Positions 45,371 through 54,236 of a stretch of DNA of 64,000 bases are shown here, one piece after another. A model generated the notes under the pieces. It searched no databases. It was given only the letters and a program-made list of their open reading frames with translations, and was not told the DNA's origin. Position numbers and translations under genes: made by a program. Every line of letters begins with the position of its first letter. Position 1 is the stretch's first letter. Origin of the DNA: Risungbinella massiliensis (GTDB lineage: Bacteria > Bacillota > Bacilli > Thermoactinomycetales > Thermoactinomycetaceae); NCBI RefSeq assembly GCF_000942395.1, contig NZ_LN812102.1, forward strand, positions 1,214,816 to 1,278,815. The letters are read 5' to 3'.

Positions 45371-46987
45371 ATGGCTCTTTTTCTCTGGATCTTAGGCACG
45401 ATTCTTCTTTTAGCAATTTTACTAGATCTTGCTTATCATGCCAGTCAAAAATCACGTTCCCAACTAAACATGCTCCGAACTTCCGAACAAACAAAAAATC
45501 CGGGAAAACCAGTGATCCTACTTATTGTCGACTCTCTTATGGATGCACCATTACGGGAAACGATCGCGATGAGAAAAGCTCCTGCCCTACAATTTTTAAT
45601 GGAGCATGGTAACTATATCCCGAAAATGGTCTCCGCTTTCCCTACCATGTCTGTCACCATCGATAGTACACTACTCACTGGTAAACTTCCGCGTGAACAC
45701 CATATCTATGGGCTCATGTACTACCATTCGGATGAGAAACGGATTGTGAACTTTGGTACTGGAGCAATAGAATCACTATTAGTCGGGGTCAAAAAGATAG
45801 TTCAAGACAGCCTGCTACGATTAAATCAGCAATACCTAAATCCAAAAACTCCGACCATCCACGAAGAATTAAAAGAAACCGCTTCCATCAATGCTTTGGT
45901 CTATCGTGGTCCGGAGGCGCACACTATTGTTCCTCCGTGGCCAGTTGCTTGGTTTGGTATCTTGCCTAGAAAAATCGCAGTTTCCGCTAGCAAATTTTTT
46001 TCTTTTGGTGTCTTGCATCGAATTAGTCCCAAATCGAAAAAAGGGAAAGCTTGGAACAAGTTTGGAATGAATGATCGTTTCACCCAAATGGAATTAGTAT
46101 CTCTAATTCAACATGACCTTTTGCCACCGTTTACGATTGCCTATCTTCCTAAAAACGATGATCCCGTTCATCGGAAAGGACCTGCCGAAGTTAAAGGGAT
46201 TCTCAAAGTGGATAAAGAAATCAGCACCATACTGAACTCATTTCCTTCTTGGGAAGAGGCAATCTCTTCCTGCATCTGGGTCGTGATGGGAGATAGTGGG
46301 CAAGCCAACATCTTAGAAGATCGTTCTCAAGCACATGTAGATCTCAAACCATACTTCTCCTCTTATTCTATCACGTCTCCTAAACAAAAGCGTTCTCATC
46401 CCGATGATCAATTGGCGATCTGCGTGAATGAACGGATGGCATTTCTCTATCTATTGGATGAGAAAATCACCATCGAAGAAATCGTAAAACACTGCTTGCA
46501 AGAATCACGAATAGACTTAATTGCTTGGGCAGAAAATGGTTGGATTCATGTAATGAGCGGACAGACCGAAGGGCATTTTCAATATCGTCCTGAGGGACCT
46601 TATCAGGATGAATTCGATCAGACATGGGATATGGTTGGTGATCTATTCCTAGCTGATCTCACCATTGAGGAACAAAAAATTCAGTACGGATTCTATCCAG
46701 ACATTCTAATGAGACTATATGGGGTGATGGACACAGCGGAGCGGGTCATCGTCATCACGGTAGCACCTGGCTATGAAATGGTTTATGAAACTTCTCCGCG
46801 TCATCGCGGTGGCTCTCATGGTGGGCTACATCAAATGGATTCTCAAATACCTATGATCATCTGTGGAACAGATAAAAAGCCACGCTATCCCCGTATTATC
46901 GATATAAAAGAATGGATCATTGAGCTAGTACAAGAGCAAACAACAGAACAAGAGCAGATCAAAGAACAAGCACCAGAAAATGGTTAA
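45371..46987 (+). CDS. alkaline-phosphatase-superfamily phosphodiesterase
   Basis: 538 residues, GGAG seven bases before the ATG. An N-terminal membrane anchor ([20 protein letters not shown]) puts the enzyme outside. The type I phosphodiesterase/nucleotide pyrophosphatase core has [14 protein letters not shown] (metal Asp), [21 protein letters not shown] (Thr nucleophile region), [11 protein letters not shown] and RHRGGSHGG (metal His). Substrate unknown; nucleotides or phospholipid head groups are usual. It ends in an E/Q-rich tail. Confidence 0.82.
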   Translation: MALFLWILGTILLLAILLDLAYHASQKSRSQLNMLRTSEQTKNPGKPVILLIVDSLMDAPLRETIAMRKAPALQFLMEHGNYIPKMVSAFPTMSVTIDSTLLTGKLPREHHIYGLMYYHSDEKRIVNFGTGAIESLLVGVKKIVQDSLLRLNQQYLNPKTPTIHEELKETASINALVYRGPEAHTIVPPWPVAWFGILPRKIAVSASKFFSFGVLHRISPKSKKGKAWNKFGMNDRFTQMELVSLIQHDLLPPFTIAYLPKNDDPVHRKGPAEVKGILKVDKEISTILNSFPSWEEAISSCIWVVMGDSGQANILEDRSQAHVDLKPYFSSYSITSPKQKRSHPDDQLAICVNERMAFLYLLDEKITIEEIVKHCLQESRIDLIAWAENGWIHVMSGQTEGHFQYRPEGPYQDEFDQTWDMVGDLFLADLTIEEQKIQYGFYPDILMRLYGVMDTAERVIVITVAPGYEMVYETSPRHRGGSHGGLHQMDSQIPMIICGTDKKPRYPRIIDIKEWIIELVQEQTTEQEQIKEQAPENG

Positions 46988-47043
46988 ATCTTCCCTTGGG
47001 ATACATGCTATTAGGGAGCTTCTATATTACAGTAGAGCTCCCT

Positions 47044-47166
47044 TTTGGTGTATCTCAACAAACGATTAATGCCATTGAAAATAATAAATATGATCCGAGC
47101 TTACAACTCGCTTTTAAGTTAGCGAAAGTTCTAGAAACTACGGTGGATTCGTTATTTCAACCTTAA
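47044..47166 (+). pseudogene. 5'-truncated YozG-type XRE regulator
   Basis: Codons for [21 protein letters not shown] and on to VDSLFQP then TAA give the C-terminal two-thirds of a 65-70 residue XRE regulator common in Bacillus. The first helices and start are absent; upstream sequence is unrelated. Confidence 0.7.
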
Positions 47167-47191
47167 AATTGCGAAGGAGATAAAAATATAA

Positions 47192-47346
47192 ATGGATTTT
47201 TAATACTAGTGGCAATAATTAGTTTTCTGGAAAGCACCGATCCACTGATCACTGTTATTCATGGATTAGATTTCCTTATTATCGCAATCATCGGTTATGC
47301 TTTACACTATGTCATCGCACGAAAAAAACTAAGCGCCAGTATGTAA
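47192..47346 (+). pseudogene. small membrane-protein gene with a one-base frameshift
   Basis: AAGGAGA precedes an ATG at 47192, but its frame stops after three codons. One base out of frame runs GFLILVAIISFLESTDPL, then LDFLIIAIIGYALHYVIARKK to a TAA, a two-segment membrane protein of the kind that follows YozG-type regulators. The length is one base short, so a G was lost near the start. It decayed together with the regulator remnant upstream. Confidence 0.6.
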
Positions 47347-47499
47347 ATGAGAAACTGCCTCAACTAATCTTACCTTTTTGAGATTCGCCTACAACTGAGA
47401 TTTTGATCCATCCACCCCTCATTATCTTTCTGTATAGCATGAGACAAGCCGTTTCTTACATAGAATGAATCGGAAATGATAGAGAAATGAGGGGACCAT

Positions 47500-48198
47500 T
47501 TGATTCGACTGTCTCGTATTCAAATCCAACAAGAATTAGGCGATCTCCAGCCCGAAGAGTGGGCTTTTCATCTTTTGCAACAAGACCCATATGCTCCTTT
47601 TTTGTCTCCCTCTCGAACCATTTTTCTCATTCGCAAAGCTTTCGAGATAGGAGAAAAATGGGCGAAACCTTTTCAAAATCAAATAACTCTTACCTCCATA
47701 GCCAACCATCTAGTAAAAGATGGGGTTCAGATCCTTTTAGTCGATCAGCACCCAGAAAATTTGGAAGTTAGGGCAGAATACGACCGTAAACAAAAAAGAA
47801 TTACGATTTACAGACATAGTTTCGCCCAGCTACACCGTTTCTTCCATCAGTTAGGCTATGAAATACCAGAAGAAGAATGGATCCTACTCCACTTGACTCA
47901 TGAGCTATTCCATCATCTAGAGACCAAACTTCCAAACCGACGTGAATTTCCCACTCCCTCTGTTACTTTTCGCAAAGTAGGACCACTTCGTTTTCGTCGA
48001 CGCATCTGGTCTGTTCGGGAGATCGCAGCTCACACATTTGCACAGAAGACACTCCACCTACCGTGGTCTCCCTACTTACTTGATTTATGGTTTCTGTCAG
48101 GTGATAAGGACCATACTGTAAATTTTGACGAAAGGGTATTACAACCCTTACGAATGTCTTACCAACAATTTTTAACCCAATTAGATAGTGGTACTTAG
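47500..48198 (+). CDS. putative zincin-type metallopeptidase
   Basis: 232 residues, TTG start with GAGGGGA upstream. LLHLTHELFHHLETKLP at about 130 contains an HExxH zinc motif (HELFH), and REIAAHTFAQ some 45 residues later has a Glu that could be the third ligand, an IrrE/ImmA-like arrangement. No signal peptide. I do not recognise a named family. Single gene between decayed genes and hxlR. Confidence 0.6.
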   Translation: MIRLSRIQIQQELGDLQPEEWAFHLLQQDPYAPFLSPSRTIFLIRKAFEIGEKWAKPFQNQITLTSIANHLVKDGVQILLVDQHPENLEVRAEYDRKQKRITIYRHSFAQLHRFFHQLGYEIPEEEWILLHLTHELFHHLETKLPNRREFPTPSVTFRKVGPLRFRRRIWSVREIAAHTFAQKTLHLPWSPYLLDLWFLSGDKDHTVNFDERVLQPLRMSYQQFLTQLDSGT

Positions 48199-48322
48199 AG
48201 AAAAGCAGCTTGTTTGCTTTTTTCTTTTTTCTTTTTTTGTTGTATACTAATATTTACTTACTAACCAAAAAGAAGCGTAGAAGTATCGCAAGGGCTTTCT
48301 AAAAATAACGAGGTGATTGGGT

Positions 48323-48634
48323 ATGGAGCATACCTGCATTTGCCCTAAATTTGAGGCAGCCATTGAAATTTTAGCAAAAAAATGGACAGGTCTCATCATT
48401 CGTGTACTGATGGAAAAAACTAGTCGTTTTCGTGATATTCGGGAACAGATTCCTCAGATGAGTGAACGCATGTTGGCCGAACGACTCAAGGACTTAGAAG
48501 CACATGGTATTGTAATCCGCCACGTACATGCCGAAACTCCCGTACGTGTAGAATATGAATTAACCCAAAAAGGACGCGACCTAACTCCCGTGATTGAATC
48601 CATTCAGTCTTGGGGAGAAAAGTGGATGAAATAA
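48323..48634 (+). CDS. HxlR-family transcriptional regulator
   Basis: About 103 residues, ATG with GAGGTG seven bases upstream. Winged HTH with CICPKFEAAIEILAKKWTGLIIRVLMEKTSRFRDIREQIPQMSERMLAERLKDLEAHGIV, where the early Cys is the redox/aldehyde-sensing position in HxlR. The beta-wing TPVRVEYELTQKG completes the family pattern. Likely controls a nearby or distant oxidoreductase. Confidence 0.9.
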   Translation: MEHTCICPKFEAAIEILAKKWTGLIIRVLMEKTSRFRDIREQIPQMSERMLAERLKDLEAHGIVIRHVHAETPVRVEYELTQKGRDLTPVIESIQSWGEKWMK

Positions 48635-48673
48635 AGGAAATTGGGGCATTGGTAAGATAGAGGTGGTTTTATC

Positions 48674-48922
48674 ATGACTACTCCTTATCGCTGTCCTTCT
48701 TGTGAAACGAATCGTAGCCGGTTTAACATCATCGAACAAGTGGTTACCAGTGTGAAAAAAGATGCTGAATCAGGAGAGGTTACTTCTTATGTCGATCCAA
48801 CGGACCCCTTACAATATCGCTACACTGGGGAAAAGTATCGCGTGCAATGCGGAGTCTGTGGCATTGTAGAAAAAGAAGAGTTCTTTCAAAAGGCGGCGGA
48901 GCGCCCACATAGTAATCACTGA
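48674..48922 (+). CDS. small double-CxxC zinc-ribbon protein
   Basis: 82 residues: CPSC near the start and CGVC near residue 62 form one zinc ribbon around an acidic loop (SYVDPTDPL). Short gap after hxlR and a terminator after it, so it is cotranscribed. Function unknown. Confidence 0.6.
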   Translation: MTTPYRCPSCETNRSRFNIIEQVVTSVKKDAESGEVTSYVDPTDPLQYRYTGEKYRVQCGVCGIVEKEEFFQKAAERPHSNH

Positions 48923-48923
48923 T

Positions 48924-48958
48924 AAAAACAGGAACTGACATTGTTGGTTCCTGTTTTT
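48924..48958 (+). terminator. terminator after the zinc-ribbon gene
   Basis: AAAAACAGGAAC, 11-base loop, GTTCCTGTTTTT: perfect 12-bp stem with T-run. Confidence 0.85.
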
Positions 48959-49298
48959 ATCTTGTACATTTCCGGTTTTTGTTTTTGGTATTTTAACAGT
49001 TTCCAAAGTAGTCCAACTACCATATCTATTTCGCTGTAATTTAATCCTAATCGGGTGTATAGTGGTTCAGATCCTGATGGCAGTCTCTGGTTTAGAAACA
49101 AAAGGGCAAAGAAGTTTAGATAAAAATACCTCCTAATGCAACCGTCTTTGGAGAGGGAAGATTCCCCTACTTCGTTCTTATCCCTACTACCAGAAATATA
49201 TCCTAGACAATTTCCTTCCCTTCCCCTAGCATATTAAGTAGGAAAATGTTCTGTTTTCATATGACTTTTTAACTTAATCAAAGGAAGTGTATCTCGTC
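48959..49298. other. gap upstream of the fumarase gene
   Basis: About 340 bases that should contain the fumarase promoter. Short frames here have no ribosome sites. No repeat or riboswitch was recognised. Confidence 0.35.
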
Positions 49299-50837
49299 AT
49301 GAAAGCGTTTCAAGAATCGATTTTGAAGCTGATCACCGAGACTTCTACTCGTCTAACTGCGGACGTCCAAACAGCGATCCGCTCTGCCAAAGCTCAAGAG
49401 GATGCTGGAACTAGAGCGAGCCTAGCATTGAACAAAATTAGCTCCAATATTGAAGTAGCCGAAGAACGTGTCTCTCCTATTTGTCAAGATACTGGAATGC
49501 CTACTTTTATTTTGCATGTGCCAGTAGGAGCAAACCAGATTGAAATGACCAAAGAGATCCATGCGGCAATTGAGCAGGCGACGAAAAATGGAGTACTCCG
49601 TCCCAACTCAGTTGACTCCCTTACTGGTGAGAACTCAGGGAATAACTTAGGTGCTGGAACTCCTGTCATCCATTACCACCAATGGGAGAAGCCGGAGATT
49701 GATGTTCGCCTCATTCTCAAAGGAGGCGGTTGTGAGAACAAAAATATCCAGTATAGTCTCCCTTGCGAACTAGAAGGACTAGGACGTGCTGGTCGAGATC
49801 TCGATGGGATTCGCAAATGTATCTTGCACAGTGTTTATCAAGCGCAAGGACATGGCTGTAGTGCTGGATTTATCGGAGTAGGAATCGGCGGCGATCGCAC
49901 CACTGGCTATGAATTAGCCAAGCAACAGCTATTCCGAGAAGTAGACGATGTCAATCCGAACGCTGACCTTGCCAAACTAGAGGCCTACATCCTAGAAAAA
50001 GCCAACACACTTGGAGTCGGTACGATGGGCTTTGGTGGGAATGCGACGCTTCTTGGCTGTAAAGTTGGCGTAATGAATCGTCTCCCAGCTAGCTTCTTTG
50101 TCTCTGTAGCATATAACTGTTGGGCTTTCCGTCGTCAAGGTGCCTTGATCGATAGCAAAACTGGTGAGATCGAGAACTGGATCTATCCAGTAGAAGAGAA
50201 AAAAGCTGCAAAAGAAACAGTATCGACTCAGTCCAAAGAAGGCGAAATGACAGGAACGAGAGAAGTACATCTCACTGTACCGATCACCGAGGAACAAGTG
50301 CGTGACCTAAAAGTGGGCGATATCGTCTTTATCGATGGGCTGATTCATACCGGACGTGATCAAATCCACAAACATCTTATGGATCATGATGCACCAGCTG
50401 ATCTAAACAATGGGGTTATCTATCATTGTGGTCCGGTAATGTTAAAAGATGCCGATGGTAAATGGCATGTCAAAGCGGCCGGTCCTACTACCAGTAGCCG
50501 TGAAGAGCCATACCAAGCGGACATCATCAAGAAATTTGGCATTCGTGTCGTTGCTGGAAAAGGTGGAATGGGTGCTAGAACGCTACAAGGTCTCCAAGAA
50601 CATGGTGCCGTCTACCTCAATGCAATTGGTGGTGCAGCACAGTACTATGCCAACTGTGTAGAAGAAGTAGAAAGCGTCGATCTAATGGAATTTGGCGTAC
50701 CAGAAGCAATGTGGCATCTGCGTGTCAAAGGATTTATGGGAATTGTCACCATGGACGCACATGGCAATAGCTTGCATCGTGATGTAGACAAATCTTCTTT
50801 GGAAAAACTAGCACAATATCAAGAGCGAGTTTTCTAA
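49299..50837 (+). CDS. fumA: fumarate hydratase, class I (iron-sulfur type)
   Basis: About 512 residues in one chain with the alpha part first (VSPICQDTGMPTFILHVP, SLTGENSGNNLGAGTPVIH, KGGGCENKNIQYSLPC) and the beta part after about 310 (HLTVPITEEQVRDLKVGDIVFIDGLIHTGRDQ, CGPVMLKDADGKWHVKAAGPTTSSREEPY). Three Cys (CQDTG, GGGCEN, and one near 225-260) can bind the 4Fe-4S cluster. It hydrates fumarate to malate in the citric acid cycle. A 3'-end copy fragment lies at 56570. Confidence 0.92.
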   Translation: MKAFQESILKLITETSTRLTADVQTAIRSAKAQEDAGTRASLALNKISSNIEVAEERVSPICQDTGMPTFILHVPVGANQIEMTKEIHAAIEQATKNGVLRPNSVDSLTGENSGNNLGAGTPVIHYHQWEKPEIDVRLILKGGGCENKNIQYSLPCELEGLGRAGRDLDGIRKCILHSVYQAQGHGCSAGFIGVGIGGDRTTGYELAKQQLFREVDDVNPNADLAKLEAYILEKANTLGVGTMGFGGNATLLGCKVGVMNRLPASFFVSVAYNCWAFRRQGALIDSKTGEIENWIYPVEEKKAAKETVSTQSKEGEMTGTREVHLTVPITEEQVRDLKVGDIVFIDGLIHTGRDQIHKHLMDHDAPADLNNGVIYHCGPVMLKDADGKWHVKAAGPTTSSREEPYQADIIKKFGIRVVAGKGGMGARTLQGLQEHGAVYLNAIGGAAQYYANCVEEVESVDLMEFGVPEAMWHLRVKGFMGIVTMDAHGNSLHRDVDKSSLEKLAQYQERVF

Positions 50838-50847
50838 GTAATATAAT

Positions 50848-50888
50848 GAAAAGCATCCTGCTACTTGGAATGTAGTGGGATGCTTTTT
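50848..50888 (+). terminator. terminator after the fumarase gene
   Basis: AAAAGCATCC-GCTAC, loop, GTAG-GGATGCTTTTTT: stem of about 14 bp with one bulge, then a T-run. Confidence 0.8.
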
Positions 50889-50911
50889 TCTATTAGGTGT
50901 ATCTTTTCAAC

Positions 50912-51211
50912 TCAAAATATGTCATAGTGCTTCCCATAGACAATGGTAAGAACCTCGCTCATCTTTACAACCCTTGCATCTAACAATTCAATGCGAATCT
51001 GCTTTCCTTCCTTCGTAGTCATCTCTACTTCCGTCACTCTCTTCTTTGGATTGCTATTGACCACAAACAAATCTAAGCGGACATCATCTACCGTATTTTT
51101 CTTATTCGTTAGATAAGATCGGTAAAAAATATGATACTGTCGCAAATACTCAAAACACCGCACAAAATTTTCCACCTGATTTTGCTGTCCTTCTACTAGC
51201 ACTTTAATCAT
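50912..51211 (-). CDS. DUF3970-like small protein of peptide module 2
   Basis: 99 residues. Begins IKVLVEGQQNQVENFVRCF, a DUF3970-like strand-helix, and ends RIELLDARVVKMSEVLTIVYGKHYDIF. The second half aligns with the 100-residue protein of module 1, including the final G-K-x-Y-D-I-F. As there, it is transcribed away from an HTH-TPR regulator, here 500 bp off. No export signal. Role unknown; conserved position argues for a function linked to the regulator. Confidence 0.65.
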   Translation of the reverse strand: MIKVLVEGQQNQVENFVRCFEYLRQYHIFYRSYLTNKKNTVDDVRLDLFVVNSNPKKRVTEVEMTTKEGKQIRIELLDARVVKMSEVLTIVYGKHYDIF

Positions 51212-51712
51212 CGAAACACCTCATTCTTGTGATCTAGTCTTCCTATCACTTGCTAAAAACTACTGAATATTACATTAATACTAAATATCCCCTTTACGCG
51301 AACCATCTTTCCATAGTAAACTCTTGAAAACAAATTATATTCTGTCTATTTTTGTTTCCAAGCGAAATATAGATACCCAATCAACAACTCGATAAGAAAA
51401 GATAGTTATGGAAAAAGTAAAACCAGATAACATGTTTATCAATTACAAAATAGAAATAGTATCTATAATTAAGAGTATCTGATTCTACCTTGGATTAGAG
51501 AAAAGAGATTACCTGTGTACAGGTAATCAAAGATAGTTGGGAAGGATCGGTAAAAAGGTGTAATTAACTACAATGCTTATTTTAGAATTGGCAAAACAAT
51601 CTTGCATGATTTGGATATTTCCTTATTTGGCTATCTAAATTCTAATAACTCCACATAAACAACCAGATATAACTCCTATTTTCCGAATTTTCCATAATAG
51701 TTTTTTGGAAAA
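51212..51712. promoter_or_regulatory. divergent promoter region of module 2 with a perfect palindrome
   Basis: 500 AT-rich bases. At 51507-51528 GATTACCTG-TGTA-CAGGTAATC is a perfect 9-bp inverted repeat with a 4-base centre, the size of a dimer operator. It lies about 200 bp before the regulator start. No coding frame with a ribosome site was seen. Confidence 0.5.
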
Positions 51713-53143
51713 ATGAATACAGCTGTCACATATCGTGGAGTAGAATCGCAAAGGAAGGTGAAAAAAATTTTAGATCCACAAGACTACAAAAAACTCGGTG
51801 ATTTGCTAAAACAAAAGCGAAAACAAGCAAATCTAAGACAGGAAGACCTAGCAGATAGCGAAATCTCCGTATCTACCATCAGTAACATAGAGCGTGGTTT
51901 AAGCAATGTCAAATTAGACAAGATCGAGTATTTATGTGAAAAACTCTCTGTCTCAGTAGAAGATCATTTAAATATTTTTATCCAGGATGAGAAAGCCAAA
52001 CTAGAAGATCTAGAAAGAAAGCTGTTTTTCATCGAAACACGTATTGACACCAAAAAATTTGAGTTCGCATTGTCAGATTTAAAAAGTCTAGGTGTCGAAA
52101 GTAACCACTTGCCGAAGATACAAGCCAAAATACATTACTAAAAAGGACTTTGTTACTATGGTAAGGAAAACTGGCAACGATCAGAGAAAGAATTTGCAAA
52201 AGCCATAGCTGTAGTTGATGAGCATCCTGAATTAACCTACACTAATATAAAATCTTTAGCTTTTAAAGATTTGGGGAGAATCTGCCTGTTTCGAGATGGA
52301 GATCTGAATAATGCTGTTTACTACTCCAATTTAGGAATTGAAAAGTTTGATCCAGAAGGGTTGCGTCCTGATGCTCTGCACACCTTACTAGTATCAAAAG
52401 CATCGTATTTGGAAAAGTTGGAATGTTACGAGGATGCTCAAAATGTTTTAGATATTTTGTGGGAAGAAGAAGAGAAAATATCTAAAATGGATGTACGACT
52501 CAATATGTATGAAATACAATCCAATATCTTAAATGTACAAGGATTGCATGAAAAAGCACGTGATTGGGCTTCTCAAGGAATCCAGTTAGCCAGATGGAAC
52601 TCCTCTTTTGATTGTCTTGTTGAACTCTTAACAGTTCTAGGAGATATCTGCATAAACCTAGGTAAATATGATGATGCAGAGAAGAGTTACTTATTAGCCC
52701 TCAGTTTAGAAGAAAGAGTGAAGAAGAAATACCTACTTATTACCACCAACACTCAGTTAGGTATATTATATTTATCTCAATCAGATAAGAAAAAAGCAAA
52801 GAAGTATCTTGAAACAGCTACTAAACTGTGTGGTAAAGATATGTTCAGGAGTGTTGCAGCCTTCAGTGCACTTGGTGAGTATTATCTTTCGATTGATCAC
52901 CCTAAAGAAGCAGAAAGCGTTCTAATACAAGCATTTGAATTTGCAAAAAAACTTGATCAAGATGCGATAAAAAAAGATATTCTTGTACAATTAGGACAAT
53001 GTACACAAAAAATAGACAAAGGAAAGTTTATTAAGTATCTAGAAAATTCTTTCCGTCTTGATGTACAATTACGAAAGAAAAAAAGAGGAGGTGCATTTTC
53101 TATGTACCGTCTTGAGAGTGACCCACCAGATCAAGCTAGATAA
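51713..53143 (+). pseudogene. HTH-TPR peptide-sensing regulator, module 2, with an in-frame stop
   Basis: One frame of 476 codons broken only by TAA at 52139-52141. Before it: HTH (LLKQKRKQANLRQEDLADSEISVSTISNIERG); after it: GLCYYGKENWQRSEKEFAKA and TPR helices to the end (DAEKSYLLALSLEERVKKKYLL). Alignment with module 1 is continuous, so a CAA to TAA change is likely. The module 1 start aligns to an ATT codon at 51767 preceded by AAGGAAGG, while the ATG at 51713 has a weak site. Regulator may be dead, or made as two parts, or read through. Its 3' end contains the DPPD micro-gene in frame. Confidence 0.8.
53102..53143 (+). CDS. 13-residue DPPD peptide MYRLESDPPDQAR nested in the regulator 3' end
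   Basis: GAGGAGGTG ends eight bases before this ATG, a stronger site than any at the regulator start, so the peptide can be made alone. It is also in frame with the regulator, as its C-terminal 13 residues. E-S-D-P-P-D matches the [T/S]-D-P-P-[D/E] units of the module 1 peptides. In module 1 the peptide gene follows the regulator stop. No leader for export; the whole product is small enough to be a signal after trimming. Confidence 0.65.
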   Translation: MYRLESDPPDQAR

Positions 53144-53153
53144 GGCATTTGGT

Positions 53154-53187
53154 AAAAGACCACAAATTTTTCGTGGTCTTTTTTTGT
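53154..53187 (+). terminator. terminator of module 2
   Basis: AAAGACCAC, nine-base loop, GTGGTCTTTTTTT closes the regulator/peptide operon. Confidence 0.85.
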
Positions 53188-53256
53188 TATCTCTTAAATA
53201 GAAAATCGCAAAATATCTTCTTATTATTGGAATTTCCAAGATAATTTATCAGTGTT

Positions 53257-53396
53257 GAGCATGTTGCATAGTTAGCCCTAAGCCAAAGGTTTTCCCCTTT
53301 GGAGATGCGACTATGAGCGATAGGGAGCCGGAGCAGATCATAAGCGGGAAAACCGGTGGCGCGCCTACGTTTAACTTGGATTAATGCAACAAGCTA
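53257..53396. mobile_element. MITE-like element, copy 1
   Basis: About 140 bp starting GAGCATGTTGCAT and ending ATGCAACAAGCTA, imperfect terminal inverted repeats of about 12 bp. The 6-bp AGTGTT occurs on both sides (53251-53256 and 53397-53402), a target duplication. Inside, a GTTTTCCCC-type arm and a GGGAAAACC arm can pair around a conserved GATGCGACTATGAGCG core. No ORF. Two relatives lie at 57435 and 59897. Confidence 0.8.
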
Positions 53397-53493
53397 AGTG
53401 TTAATTTTATCCGCAAAAGTAGACACAAACTCTAAGAATCACAGGGCAGAATATTTAGAGTATACAAATAATGATAACCCCTTTCAAACTCTT

Positions 53494-53499
53494 TATAAT
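53494..53499 (+). promoter_or_regulatory. -10 box of the two-gene unit at 53532
   Basis: TATAAT 33 bases before the ATG, with a weak TGATAA 16 bases upstream as a -35 box. Confidence 0.4.
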
Positions 53500-53531
53500 T
53501 AAGGCATACCAAACAGATTGGGGGGAAATAC

Positions 53532-53726
53532 ATGAGATTCAGAGATCATTATCCTGCCAACAATGACACACGATCAGCTATGCGTGATGCTTATGGCGAA
53601 ACTAGAGATCTTTATCTAAAAGTATTTGGCCATGTGGACGTTCAGTATTGGCCTGAACAAGACGACACTTGCGGCGACTCCTACTCTGGTTTTATTCCAA
53701 CAAAAAGCGAAGTATCTAAAAGCTAG
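53532..53726 (+). CDS. small hypothetical protein (64 residues)
   Basis: GGGGGG six bases before the ATG. Polar product rich in Asp/Arg with one Cys (MRFRDHYPANNDTRS...FGHVDVQYWPEQDDTCGDSYS). No signal or membrane segment, no family recognised. It lies 78 bp upstream of the next gene, probably in one transcript. Could be a peptide precursor or a small enzyme subunit; nothing decides. Confidence 0.5.
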   Translation: MRFRDHYPANNDTRSAMRDAYGETRDLYLKVFGHVDVQYWPEQDDTCGDSYSGFIPTKSEVSKS

Positions 53727-53804
53727 TTCACTTAAGACAATGATACAACGGGGGGATTCACTTCTCCCTTTGTATCATAATCTAATCGGAAATGGAGGAT
53801 TTAC

Positions 53805-54179
53805 ATGTTAACCATTTCTGAGCAGACATTAGATTTGCTTAATGTTTCCCATTCAACAAGAGAAAAGTTGGAAGAGCTAAAAAACTATGATTTAAGTTTT
53901 CTAACCGATAATTTCACAGATGAACATCATAAAGAAGGTAGAAAATTTTCAGCAGAGCAGATTTACCCTATTGTGAAACATTTTGGCAAAGCAGATAGGG
54001 AAATTGCTCACAACATCGAACAGGAGTTCAGAAAATTTGTAGCCCTTACATTAATTCGACCAGGAGTGACACATGCCCCAAGTGGTCCAGTAGATATGTA
54101 TTGGCATTTTTTTATTCTTCACACTGAGGAATACCGAAACTTTTGTACAGCAATTTGGGGTGGCTTTTACGATAATTAA
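53805..54179 (+). CDS. protein with a glycine-rich-domain-protein-like WH motif
   Basis: 124 residues, ATGGAGG before the ATG. The core GPVDMYWHFFILHTEEYRNFC matches the D-x-x-W-H-x-x-I-L-x-T-x-x-Y-x-x-F-C pattern of a family known from plant glycine-rich-domain proteins and from short bacterial proteins of unknown function. The conserved W, H and C suggest a binding or metal site. Paired with the 64-residue gene upstream; terminator follows. Confidence 0.6.
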   Translation: MLTISEQTLDLLNVSHSTREKLEELKNYDLSFLTDNFTDEHHKEGRKFSAEQIYPIVKHFGKADREIAHNIEQEFRKFVALTLIRPGVTHAPSGPVDMYWHFFILHTEEYRNFCTAIWGGFYDN

Positions 54180-54190
54180 ATCTGATCTAT

Positions 54191-54217
54191 AGAACCTCTT
54201 TTGAGGTTCTTACTTTT
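54191..54217 (+). terminator. terminator between the WH-motif gene and the acetyltransferase
   Basis: AGAACCTC, loop TTTT, GAGGTTCT, then TACTTTTTT. Confidence 0.75.
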
Positions 54218-54236
54218 TTCTACACAGGAGGACACA

